From: Olsenella intestinalis
GTDB taxonomy: Bacteria > Actinomycetota > Coriobacteriia > Coriobacteriales > Atopobiaceae
Direction: 5' to 3'
Assembly: GCF_023276655.1 (NCBI RefSeq)
Contig: NZ_JALGRK010000001.1
Location: 391,501 to 455,500 of the forward strand
Length of the DNA: 64,000 nucleotides
A program made the translations under genes and the position numbers. Position 1 is the stretch's first letter, and every line of letters starts with the position of its first letter. Below the pieces are notes generated by a model. That model saw only the letters and a program-made list of their open reading frames with translations, did not search any database and was not told the origin of the DNA. This document shows, in pieces, positions 50,829-60,012 of this stretch.

Positions 50829-51941
50829 CTACTCGGACTTCTCCTCACCTGCAGTTTCGTCGGACTCGGCGGGAGTTACGGCCTCCTCGGCGACACTAGC
50901 CTCGGGCTGGGCCTCGGCTGGCGCAGAATTCTCGACATCCTGCATGTTCTCGACGGAGGCGTCGGATGTGGAAGCAGGCTCGGACTCGGAGGCGGGCTCC
51001 GTCAGCGAGACCTCCTCGACGATCGTGGTCTGCTCGCTCTTCTCGTCTGCGCTGGGAACGGGCACGGCCACGGGAGCGGCGGTCTCAGATGCAGCAGTCT
51101 CGGCGGGCACGGCAGGCGGCTGGACCGAAGTCGTTGCCGCGGCGGCGGAGACGCCGGGGACCTCGTCGGCGCTGTCGCCCCAGGACGGAACGTCGAAGTT
51201 CCTCATCCAGAGACCGACGGCAGTCGTGATGACGAGGTTCGAGATCGTCGCGAGCACGAGCACGACAATCAAGATGATGCAGAACGGGACCGCCAGCGAG
51301 CCGATGATCCCGAGGACCTGCGCCGCCTGCGCGGCGGTCAGCGAGCGGGTGGTGCCGCTCGTGGTGGCGGCGAGGGCCGCGATCTGCGTGAACGCGGGGA
51401 GCATCATGATCATCGAGATGATGCAGACGAAGGCGCCGATGATCAGGTTGATCACGACGTTGAGGCCCGAGATGCGGGCGATGCCGGCAAAGTCGGACTT
51501 GACCATTTCGAAGATGCGGTTGGCCTGGTAGCCGGCGCCGATCTTCTGGTAGATGGTGGCGCGCAGCGCGCAGACCGACAGGATGGCGTTCACGAAGATG
51601 CCCGCCACGAAGACGGCGAGGTTCAGCAGGCCGAAGAGGCTGATGGCGGACAGGATACCCGCGATGATGTAGTAGATGATGCCCCAGCCGAGGACGGCGA
51701 CGAAGCCACGCCAGCCGCTCGAGATGCACTCGCCGATGTTGACGCCCTTCTGCTTGGGGGCGGAGTCGACGCCCCAGGCCGTGAGGCGCGCCCACTCGAG
51801 AATGTAGCCATAAACGCCCAGCGGACCCACGATGGGCACGAGGTGCGCGAGGGCCAGCAGGATGACGGGCTTGAACCAGCCCTTGTCGCGCGTGAGCAGC
51901 GCCCAGGAGCGCGAGAAGTACTTCTCAGAGTTAGATGCCAT
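50829..51941 (-). CDS. Multi-pass membrane protein with acidic tail (DUF4013-like)
   Basis: A 370-residue protein. The first ~230 residues have about six hydrophobic segments arranged as hairpins (VILLALAHLVPIVGPLGVYG, GWGIIYYIIAGILSAISLFG, LNVVINLIIGAFVCIISMIM, LAVPFCIILIVVLVLATISN), resembling DUF4013/DUF975-type membrane proteins of unknown role. The last ~125 residues are a disordered, acidic Ala/Glu/Ser tail, ending GEEKSE. One motif copy at 51036-51045 encodes DEKSE. The ATG at 51941 follows AGAGGA. Family assignment is tentative. Confidence 0.6.
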   Translation of the reverse strand: MASNSEKYFSRSWALLTRDKGWFKPVILLALAHLVPIVGPLGVYGYILEWARLTAWGVDSAPKQKGVNIGECISSGWRGFVAVLGWGIIYYIIAGILSAISLFGLLNLAVFVAGIFVNAILSVCALRATIYQKIGAGYQANRIFEMVKSDFAGIARISGLNVVINLIIGAFVCIISMIMMLPAFTQIAALAATTSGTTRSLTAAQAAQVLGIIGSLAVPFCIILIVVLVLATISNLVITTAVGLWMRNFDVPSWGDSADEVPGVSAAAATTSVQPPAVPAETAASETAAPVAVPVPSADEKSEQTTIVEEVSLTEPASESEPASTSDASVENMQDVENSAPAEAQPEASVAEEAVTPAESDETAGEEKSE

Positions 51942-52110
51942 GTCCAAAATCCTCTCGATACCTTGAGCGCGCGGCGGGCGGCGCTCCACGATGACGCACA
52001 TCAGTTTAGATGACTTGTCGAGGGCGAGCGCCCTTTGTAACACGAAGGCGACGCCGCGGAGATGGCGCAGGCACGAGAGACCAGTGTCGTGCGGGAGACC
52101 AAGAACTTGG

Positions 52111-52143
52111 GCAAAATAAACGGGCCGTCTCTCGACGACCCGT
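52111..52143 (-). terminator. Terminator of tRNA-Ser(CGA)
   Basis: On the minus strand ACGGGTCGTC/GACGGCCCGT (52120-52143) with a GAGA loop, followed by TTATTTTG. Confidence 0.85.
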
Positions 52144-52152
52144 GATCTCACA

Positions 52153-52243
52153 TGGCGGAGGGGGAGGGATTCGAACCCTCGTACCCCCAGAAGGGGTAAA
52201 CGGTTTTCGAGACCGCCGCATTCAACCGCTCTGCCACCCCTCC
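52153..52243 (-). tRNA. tRNA-Ser(CGA)
   Basis: Class II tRNA, 88 nt plus encoded CCA (52153-52155). Acceptor GGAGGGG/CCCCTCC, anticodon CGA in the loop CTCGAAA, long variable arm, G discriminator. Confidence 0.95.
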
Positions 52244-52248
52244 AAGGG

Positions 52249-52279
52249 TGATAGAAAGTGGCGCCCTGCCGGGCGCCAC
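52249..52279 (-). terminator. Terminator of tRNA-Ser(GGA)
   Basis: Perfect 9-bp stem GTGGCGCCC (52258-52266) with GGGCGCCAC (52271-52279), TGCC loop, minus-strand tail TTTCTAT. Confidence 0.8.
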
Positions 52280-52289
52280 CTGGAAGTTC

Positions 52290-52380
52290 TGGCGGAGAGT
52301 CTGGGATTTGAACCCAGGATACGCTTTAGGCGTATACACGATTTCCAATCGTGCTCCTTCGGCCACTCGGACAACTCTCC
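52290..52380 (-). tRNA. tRNA-Ser(GGA)
   Basis: Class II tRNA, 88 nt plus encoded CCA (52290-52292). Acceptor GGAGAGT/ACTCTCC, anticodon GGA in TTGGAAA, G discriminator. Confidence 0.95.
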
Positions 52381-52861
52381 GTAAAAGCGCATGCGCCAGT
52401 ATACAATACTTGGCCGCTCCGTGCGACAGTCACTATTTCTACAATTTCGTGGGGCAAAGGCGCCTAGAATTTCAAGTTCATCGAAACACATCCCGCACCC
52501 ATCGAAACATGTCAGGTTGAGTCTGGGATGGAGCCGCGACGGGCTGGCGGAGCATGCGTCCCGGAGCCATCGCGGCGCCTCTCCATACAGCCTACAACAG
52601 GGAAAACGCCCACGCGGACCAATCCGAGGGCGCGCGGGGCGTAGCGATGGCTGCGGAATCGGCGAATCGGGTCAGGGGCTCACGCTAAGATCGAACGTCA
52701 GCCTGGGGCAAAGGCTCGCAGGGCCCCGGCGTTGCGGGGTCGCGCGGCTGGGGGCACGCGGATGCCTTTCGCCCAGCAGACAGGCTCTTCTCGGCATGGC
52801 CGCAGTCGTCATAGCTGATAATAGCGGCCTAGGTACCCTTCGCTTTCGAGGGCGGTGCGGC
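52381..52861. other. Intergenic region upstream of the GGDEF-EAL gene
   Basis: About 480 bp. Contains a motif copy at 52784-52793 and an AT-rich AGCTGATAATAGCGG near 52815-52830 that may hold the -10 element of the next gene. No RNA gene or CDS could be supported; an upstream extension of the next frame is open but has poor starts. Confidence 0.45.
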
Positions 52862-55063
52862 ATGGCCGGCTTAGCGCGATCAATGAGGCGTATCGGCCCC
52901 ATTCTCATGGGGGTCTGCCTCGCGATGTGCTGCCTCTCCGCTCCCGCACCGGCATGGGCCGAAGGCGAGACGCTCGCCGTGGGCGTTCCCGTCGACAGGC
53001 CTCCGATGTTCTATCGCAACGACCAGACGGGCGAGATCGACGGCATAGGGGTCGACCTGGTTCGCATGGCCGGCGAGGCGGCGGGCTACTCGGTAGACGT
53101 CAAGGCGCTGAGCGAGCCCACGCTCAAGGAAGCCCTCGACAGCGACGCCTACGACGTCGTCATGCCCCTCGGCAGCGCCATCAAGAGCGCGGCAGGAACT
53201 CCGACCGTCATCTCCGATAACCTCATCCAGACGCCGTTTACCCTCGTCACCACCGACAGAAGGTCCTCGATGCCCGAACTCGGCAGCCTGCGCGTGGGCA
53301 TGCTCTCCTCGCAAGCCGGCGTAGGCGAGACGATCAAGCAGATCTACCCGGGCATTGAGATTACGTTCTTCGGCACCACGGACGAGGGCGTGAGGGCGAT
53401 GCGCGCGGGCGGCGTGGACGCGCTGCTGAACAACTCCTACGTGTGGAGCTACACGCTGCAGAAGCCGGCATACTCCGACCTCGTGGTGGTGCCGCAGAAC
53501 ATGCTGTCCATGGACTTCAAGGCCGGCGCCGTGGACACCCCCGAGGGCAGGGCGGCCATCGAGCGGCTGAACAAGGGCATCGCCACCCTTCAGGACACCA
53601 ACAGGCAGGCGGTCGTGCTCGACCACACGACGAGGCGTCTCTATAAGTATGACTTCTTCGACTACCTCTACCAGTACATGCCGGCGGTCGTCGTGTGCGT
53701 CGTGCTGTTCGCCTCGCTTGTCGCATATGGCGTCCAGAAGCGCAGGGAGGAGCGCAGGGAGCAGGAGGAGAAGGTCCGCGACCTCATGGAGAACGACACA
53801 CTCACGGGGGCGCTGAGCAGCATGGGCTTCAAGGCGCGCGTCGCCGAGCTCCTTCGGGAGAACCCCGATACCCAGTACTTCCTCACGTACGCGAACATCA
53901 AGGACTTCAAGTACATCAACGACAGCCTTGGCAGGAAGGCCGGCGACGACCTCCTGCGCTACTGGTTCACGCGCACCGCGGCATACCTCACGGACAAGGA
54001 GGCACTGGGCAGAATGGGCGGCGACCGCCTGAGCGTGCTGCGCGTCGCCACGGACGATGACGACCTGTACAAGATCGACAGCTCGGTTCACGAGCACGTT
54101 CGCAACTACTTTGTCGCGCAGGGAGAGGAGTACCGCGTTCGCATCTCGGGCGGCATCTACGCGCTGTCCCCCGAGGACTACGAGAACCCCAACGTCGACC
54201 AGATGCTCGACTATGCCCGCGTTGCCGAGAAGCGCGTGCGTGAGACCTTTGCGGACGGCTACGAGTTCTACAACGCCGAGCAGTGGAACGCCGGCAGGCG
54301 CAACGCCGAGATCGTCGCCCACCTGCCGGCCGCGCTCGAGGGCGGGGAGATCAAGGTCTGGTACCAGCCGCAGGTCGACTTCAGCACCGGGCAGATCGTC
54401 GGCGCCGAGGCGCTCTGCCGCTGGGAGCACGCCAGCCTCGGCATGCTGAGCCCCGCCGAGTTCATCCCCACGCTCGAGAGGCACGACCTCATCCACAAGC
54501 TCGACTACCACGTCTGGGAGAGGGCCTGCCAGGACCTACGCCGCTGGAACGAGCAGGGACAGCGCCGCGCCATCTCGGTCAACCTTTCGCGCAGCGACGT
54601 TCGCGAGGGCGTCGACATCCCGTCGTTCTTCTCGAATCTCATCGATACCTATGGCCTTGACGTCGACCAGCTCCACATCGAGATCACGGAGAGCGCCTTC
54701 GTCGAGAAGGCGGAAGAGCTCATCCGCACCACCGCGAAGCTGCGCGAGCTGGGCTTCCGCGTCGAGATGGACGACTTCGGCAGCGGCTACTCCTCGCTGA
54801 ACATGCTCAAGGAGGTGCCCGTCGACCGCATCAAGCTCGACCTGAGGTTCCTTTCGGGCGAGGGCGACATGCAGCGCGGTCACGTCATCGTGAGCCACGT
54901 CATCCAGATGATCGCGTCGCTGCGGATGGACCTGATCGCCGAGGGCGTGGAGACCGAGCAGCAGGCGCTCTTCCTCCAGGAGCACGGCTGCTCGTGCATG
55001 CAGGGCTTCCACTTCTACAAGCCCATGGACGTCGAGTCCTTCGAGAAGATCGTGGCTTCGTAG
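52862..55063 (+). CDS. Periplasmic-sensor cyclic-di-GMP protein: SBP3 + degenerate GGDEF + EAL
   Basis: A 733-residue membrane signalling protein. Signal peptide (about 8-34, ending APAWA), a solute-binding family 3-like sensor domain (about 37-270; ETLAVGVPVDRPPMFYRND), one transmembrane segment (AVVVCVVLFASLVAYG), a GGDEF domain whose active site reads GGDRL instead of GGDEF (so probably not a cyclase), and an EAL domain with all key groups: GAEALCRW, VNLSRSD, ITESAF, DDFGSGYSSL, RIKLD and AEGVETE. It is therefore predicted to be a c-di-GMP phosphodiesterase regulated by an extracellular small ligand such as an amino acid. Start 52862 is uncertain; a start at 52883 is also possible. Confidence 0.9.
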   Translation: MAGLARSMRRIGPILMGVCLAMCCLSAPAPAWAEGETLAVGVPVDRPPMFYRNDQTGEIDGIGVDLVRMAGEAAGYSVDVKALSEPTLKEALDSDAYDVVMPLGSAIKSAAGTPTVISDNLIQTPFTLVTTDRRSSMPELGSLRVGMLSSQAGVGETIKQIYPGIEITFFGTTDEGVRAMRAGGVDALLNNSYVWSYTLQKPAYSDLVVVPQNMLSMDFKAGAVDTPEGRAAIERLNKGIATLQDTNRQAVVLDHTTRRLYKYDFFDYLYQYMPAVVVCVVLFASLVAYGVQKRREERREQEEKVRDLMENDTLTGALSSMGFKARVAELLRENPDTQYFLTYANIKDFKYINDSLGRKAGDDLLRYWFTRTAAYLTDKEALGRMGGDRLSVLRVATDDDDLYKIDSSVHEHVRNYFVAQGEEYRVRISGGIYALSPEDYENPNVDQMLDYARVAEKRVRETFADGYEFYNAEQWNAGRRNAEIVAHLPAALEGGEIKVWYQPQVDFSTGQIVGAEALCRWEHASLGMLSPAEFIPTLERHDLIHKLDYHVWERACQDLRRWNEQGQRRAISVNLSRSDVREGVDIPSFFSNLIDTYGLDVDQLHIEITESAFVEKAEELIRTTAKLRELGFRVEMDDFGSGYSSLNMLKEVPVDRIKLDLRFLSGEGDMQRGHVIVSHVIQMIASLRMDLIAEGVETEQQALFLQEHGCSCMQGFHFYKPMDVESFEKIVAS

Positions 55064-55152
55064 CTCGCAGGCGCTGCTATCCTTCTTCTACGTACGGGAT
55101 TCGCAGATAGGCCCCGTGCAAGGCAATGCATCCGATGCCGTGGGAGTGACGC

Positions 55153-56031
55153 GTGATTCCTGAGCTCTTCTCGTCCGCCGGACCTGACATGTCCGCGGTC
55201 TCCATACCCGTCTGGCTCGACCTCGCCGCCGTGGTGGTCGGCTCCGCCTCCGGCCTGCTCGTTGCGCAGGACCGAAAGCTCGACCTGGTGGGCCACATCG
55301 TCCTGGCGATGCTCGGCGGCCTGGGCGGCGGTCTCATCCGCGACATCATCATGCAGCGTGGCGGCGTCTACATGATCTCGAGCGAGATGGCGATTCCCGT
55401 CACGGTGCTCGCGGGCCTCGTGGGATTCCTGTTCCCCGGCATCTTCCGCAAGGTGCCGAACCTCTTGGAGTGGGTCGACATCATCTCGGTCGGGCTGTTC
55501 GTCGCCGCCGGAACCGACAAGGCGGTCATCTACAGCCTGAGCCCGTGGGCGGCCGTGCTCATGGGCACGGCGACGGGCGTCGGCGGCGGCATGATGCGCG
55601 ACATCTTCCTGGGAGACACGCCGCGCATCTTCCAGCGGAGCAACCTCTACGCGATCTGCGCGGTGGCCGGCTCGGTCGTCTATTACGTGGCGATCTTCAA
55701 GCTGTGCATCAACCGGCCGTGGGCCGTCGCGCTCTGCGTGCTCGTAACGGTGCTGCTGAGGCGCATCTCCCTCAGGTTCAACGTGCTCTCCCCCGCCGAC
55801 ATGGACCTCACGCCCAAGGTAGTCGAGGGCGCGCAACAGATGTACAACCAGGCGCTGGAGCAGGGCAAGCGCCAGTCGAAGGCCATCGAGCGCCGCTCCA
55901 AGCGTCCCACGCACGACCACCGGCTCGTGCTCGTGCACGACGACGCAAAGAAGGTGCACCCGAAGGAGGACGACGAGAAGAGCACGCCCTCCACGGAGGA
56001 CGGCCCGCGCGACCCCGACAAGAAGGAGTAG
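55153..56031 (+). CDS. TRIC-type cation channel family protein (UPF0126)
   Basis: A 292-residue membrane protein. Two internal repeats of three helices each carry the family's GG-rich signatures (GGLGGGLIRDI and GVGGGMMRDI), the first preceded by FASGLLV-like VGSASGLLVAQ. Bacterial UPF0126/TRIC homologues form trimeric cation channels. The last ~85 residues are a hydrophilic, basic/acidic cytoplasmic tail not common in the family, including DEKSTPS from a motif copy (55974-55983). The start is GTG at 55153; another motif copy lies directly inside the start region (55164-55173). Confidence 0.85.
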   Translation: MIPELFSSAGPDMSAVSIPVWLDLAAVVVGSASGLLVAQDRKLDLVGHIVLAMLGGLGGGLIRDIIMQRGGVYMISSEMAIPVTVLAGLVGFLFPGIFRKVPNLLEWVDIISVGLFVAAGTDKAVIYSLSPWAAVLMGTATGVGGGMMRDIFLGDTPRIFQRSNLYAICAVAGSVVYYVAIFKLCINRPWAVALCVLVTVLLRRISLRFNVLSPADMDLTPKVVEGAQQMYNQALEQGKRQSKAIERRSKRPTHDHRLVLVHDDAKKVHPKEDDEKSTPSTEDGPRDPDKKE

Positions 56032-56079
56032 CTGCCGGCCGCTTGGACCAAGTGCTCATCTCGATGTCTCGGTAAGGGA

Positions 56080-56113
56080 AAGGGGCGCATCGACGATCGT
56101 CGGTGCGCCCCTT
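56080..56113. terminator. Bidirectional terminator between the TRIC gene and typA
   Basis: 15-bp stem starting AAGGGGCGCA (56080-56089) and ending TGCGCCCCTT (56104-56113) with GATC loop. Confidence 0.8.
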
Positions 56114-56140
56114 GCCTGCGTCCGCTGGGTGCGGGCGAGC

Positions 56141-57979
<1,839 letters not shown>

Positions 57980-58041
57980 GGAAACCTCTTCATGACGTTG
58001 CGGGCCGAGGCCCTCGTGTGTCTCACGCTAAACGTCAGAAC

Positions 58042-58050
58042 TGTATACCA
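58042..58050 (-). promoter_or_regulatory. Extended -10 upstream of typA
   Basis: Minus strand TGG-TATACA (58042-58050). No good -35 is seen. Confidence 0.35.
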
Positions 58051-58196
58051 GGGGCGCGCCTACGTGCGTGAGCGCAGCAACCTTCCACGTAAACTGCTTG
58101 TATGTGACGACGCCGAGAAGAGCCTGCCCCTCGGCCGCCACACGGCCGCGAGCGCAACGTCGGCCTGCGTCGTGGCACGCCCTACAGTGGCACGCT

Positions 58197-58655
58197 CTAC
58201 AGCAGGCTCTCGAGCTCACCGGCAGGCGCGGGCTCACTCCAGGCGAAGTCGTCGCCGGCGCCCTTGCCCTCGAAGAGCGAGTACGCGGAGTAGGACTTGT
58301 AGCCCCTCTCGCCGAACTCGAGCAGGAGGGCGTCCCGGTAGGCACCGTCCTCGTCGGCCACCGCGGCCTCGTAGCAGATCGCGTAGCGCTCGGGGGCCGC
58401 CAGGCCGCTCTTCTCGTCTCCCCCGTCGCGGTGCAGCGAGCGCACGCGGGCGCGGGCGCCCTCGAGGCAGGCCTCGGGGCCGTCGTCTGCAAACTCGAAG
58501 GACGCCACGGTACCGAACGCGTCCTCCACCACGAGAAGCACATTGACGTCAGCACCCTCGGCAAGCATGTCCAGTGCGTCGCCCATGAGCGTGCTCGAGA
58601 GCTCGTCGAGCTCGCGCGTCACGCCGTCCCTGCGGTTGTCGGTAGCCGATGTCAT
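58197..58655 (-). CDS. Hypothetical acidic protein
   Basis: A 152-residue soluble protein of unknown function. It is acidic throughout, with no cysteine-rich or membrane segment. Visible stretches are DVNVLLVVEDAFGTVASFEFADDG and ALLLEFGERGYKSYSAYSLFEG, which look like beta strands of a small alpha/beta domain. It starts with ATG at 58655, with AAGGAGTGACAC upstream giving a good ribosome site. One motif copy lies at 58407-58416 (GDEKSG). Downstream there is another copy at 58114-58123. The gene stands between tRNA-Ala and typA. Confidence 0.7.
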   Translation of the reverse strand: MTSATDNRRDGVTRELDELSSTLMGDALDMLAEGADVNVLLVVEDAFGTVASFEFADDGPEACLEGARARVRSLHRDGGDEKSGLAAPERYAICYEAAVADEDGAYRDALLLEFGERGYKSYSAYSLFEGKGAGDDFAWSEPAPAGELESLL

Positions 58656-58773
58656 GTGTCACTCCTTCGCTGGTTTCTTCCTGCGATGATACCGCGACCG
58701 CACGCCAGGCTCGAGCGCGTGTCCTCTCGCGCCGCCAGATGCTCACTCGCAAGATTTGCCCATCTACCTGCAG

Positions 58774-58830
58774 TGCCTAAACTTGCAAAAATTGCCTAAA
58801 CTTGCAAAAAATGCCTAAACTTGCAAAAGG
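58774..58830. repeat. Three tandem copies of a 19-bp unit
   Basis: TGCCTAAACTTGCAAAAAT at 58774-58792, with near-identical copies at 58793 and 58812. Located about 120-175 bp upstream of the hypothetical gene's start and just after the tRNA-Ala terminator. Confidence 0.9.
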
Positions 58831-58854
58831 CACGACCGCAATCCCTCGATACAG

Positions 58855-58891
58855 AACGAAAAAAGGGCCAGAGACATCAGCCCCTGGCCCT
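58855..58891 (-). terminator. Terminator of tRNA-Ala
   Basis: AGGGCCAG (58864-58871) pairs with CTGGCCCT (58884-58891), minus-strand tail TTTTTTCG. Confidence 0.85.
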
Positions 58892-58901
58892 CGTGCGTTC
58901 A

Positions 58902-58977
58902 TGGTGGAGACGATGGGGATCGAACCCACGACCTCAGGCTTGCAAAGCCCGCGCTCTCCCAGCTGAGCTACGTCCCC
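58902..58977 (-). tRNA. tRNA-Ala(TGC)
   Basis: 73 nt plus encoded CCA. Acceptor GGGGACG/CGTCTCC with a G-T at the third pair, anticodon loop CTTTGCAAG, A discriminator. Confidence 0.95.
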
Positions 58978-59002
58978 AAGTGCGGCAAGGCCGCCCCAGA
59001 GT

Positions 59003-59042
59003 AATAATCGCCCCAGCGGCGACTCGGCTAGCGCTGGGGCGA
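59003..59042 (-). terminator. Terminator of tRNA-Ile
   Basis: TCGCCCCAGC (59008-59017) pairs perfectly with GCTGGGGCGA (59033-59042), minus-strand tail TTATTAC. Confidence 0.75.
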
Positions 59043-59058
59043 CTATTCGCAAAAGAAG

Positions 59059-59135
59059 TGGTGGGCCCGACAAGGTTCGAACTTGTGACCTCCCGGTTAT
59101 CAGCCGGACGCTCTGACCAACTGAGCTACGGGCCC
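59059..59135 (-). tRNA. tRNA-Ile(GAT)
   Basis: 74 nt plus encoded CCA. Acceptor GGGCCCG/CGGGCCC, anticodon GAT in CTGATAA, A discriminator. Not embedded in an rRNA operon here. Confidence 0.95.
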
Positions 59136-59356
59136 AACGCGAGGAATAATATTAGGCAACGCACCCCCTCGGGTCAACCGAGAATTGAAATTCGTTCTCA
59201 TTTTCTCCCCATTTTGCGTTTCCGTCCGTGCGGCCCGCCGCTCGCCCGTTTGGCGATACACTATCCAACCTGCGCTTTTGCAAGAATCTCCACGCAAGTT
59301 CGCGCGAGACGGCGCGTCTTGGGTACCATGTCACCATCACATGAGGGAGGTGCCAC

Positions 59357-59866
59357 ATGATCAGAATGACGATACAGAGCGTTCTCGTAAGCGGGGGTCC
59401 GCTGACGTCCCTCGTGATCCTCAAGACCAAGGCACCCTACAAGGGCGGCTCGGTCGTGCAGCTCCCCATCCGCATCGGCTCGGTCGAGGCGCACGGCATC
59501 TCGCTGAGCGCCGAGGGCATCACGCTCGACCGACCCATCACCCAGGACCTGCTCGCAGACGTCATCACCCAGCTCGGCGCCGAGGTCACGGCCGTCTCCA
59601 TCGTCTCGGTGGAGGAGAAGACCTTCTTCGCGCGCCTCGAGCTCAAGCGCGCCGACGGCACCCGCTGCCTGCTCGACGCGCGCCCCTCCGACGCGCTCGC
59701 CCTCGCGCTTCGCTGCGACGCGCCCATCTTCGCCGAGGAGAGCGTCCTCGACGCGGCCTCGATGCCCGACTTCCGCCAGGTCGAGGACAGCGAGAAGCTC
59801 CACAAGATCGAGGAGTTCCACGACTTCGTGGAGTCCCTCTCCCCCGACGACTTCACGCAGGTCTAG
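59357..59866 (+). CDS. Bifunctional nuclease family (DUF151) protein
   Basis: A 169-residue single-domain member of the BFN/DUF151 family (VVLKT-like VILKTKAPYKGGSVVQLPI; RIGSVEAHGISLSAEGI; the conserved ARPSDALALALRCDAPIF). Plant homologues have RNase/DNase activity; the bacterial role is unsettled, and the Thermotoga homologue's structure is known without a defined function. The ATG at 59357 follows GAGGGAGG. A motif copy lies 47 bp after the stop (59913-59922). It faces gyrA, with a shared terminator between. Confidence 0.88.
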   Translation: MIRMTIQSVLVSGGPLTSLVILKTKAPYKGGSVVQLPIRIGSVEAHGISLSAEGITLDRPITQDLLADVITQLGAEVTAVSIVSVEEKTFFARLELKRADGTRCLLDARPSDALALALRCDAPIFAEESVLDAASMPDFRQVEDSEKLHKIEEFHDFVESLSPDDFTQV

Positions 59867-59954
59867 CCCAACCTCTAGACAACGCCCCTCTCGCCCATCA
59901 AACCCTCGCGGGCGAGAAGAGCGTAGCCCCCTCCCCCACGCAACACCATGCAAC

Positions 59955-59988
59955 GCAAAAGGGCTCCACCCGAGGGTGGAGCCCTTGC
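59955..59988 (-). terminator. Terminator of gyrA (probably shared)
   Basis: AAGGGCTCCACC (59959-59970) pairs perfectly with GGTGGAGCCCTT (59975-59986), CGAG loop; minus strand continues TTTGCG. Confidence 0.85.
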
Positions 59989-60012
59989 TTGTGAGCCTAT
60001 GCGGCCGAGGCG

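Noticed and set aside
58777-59073. Small protein gene covering tRNA-Ala and the 19-bp repeats
   Set aside because: The frame reads through a tRNA and tandem repeats without start signals.
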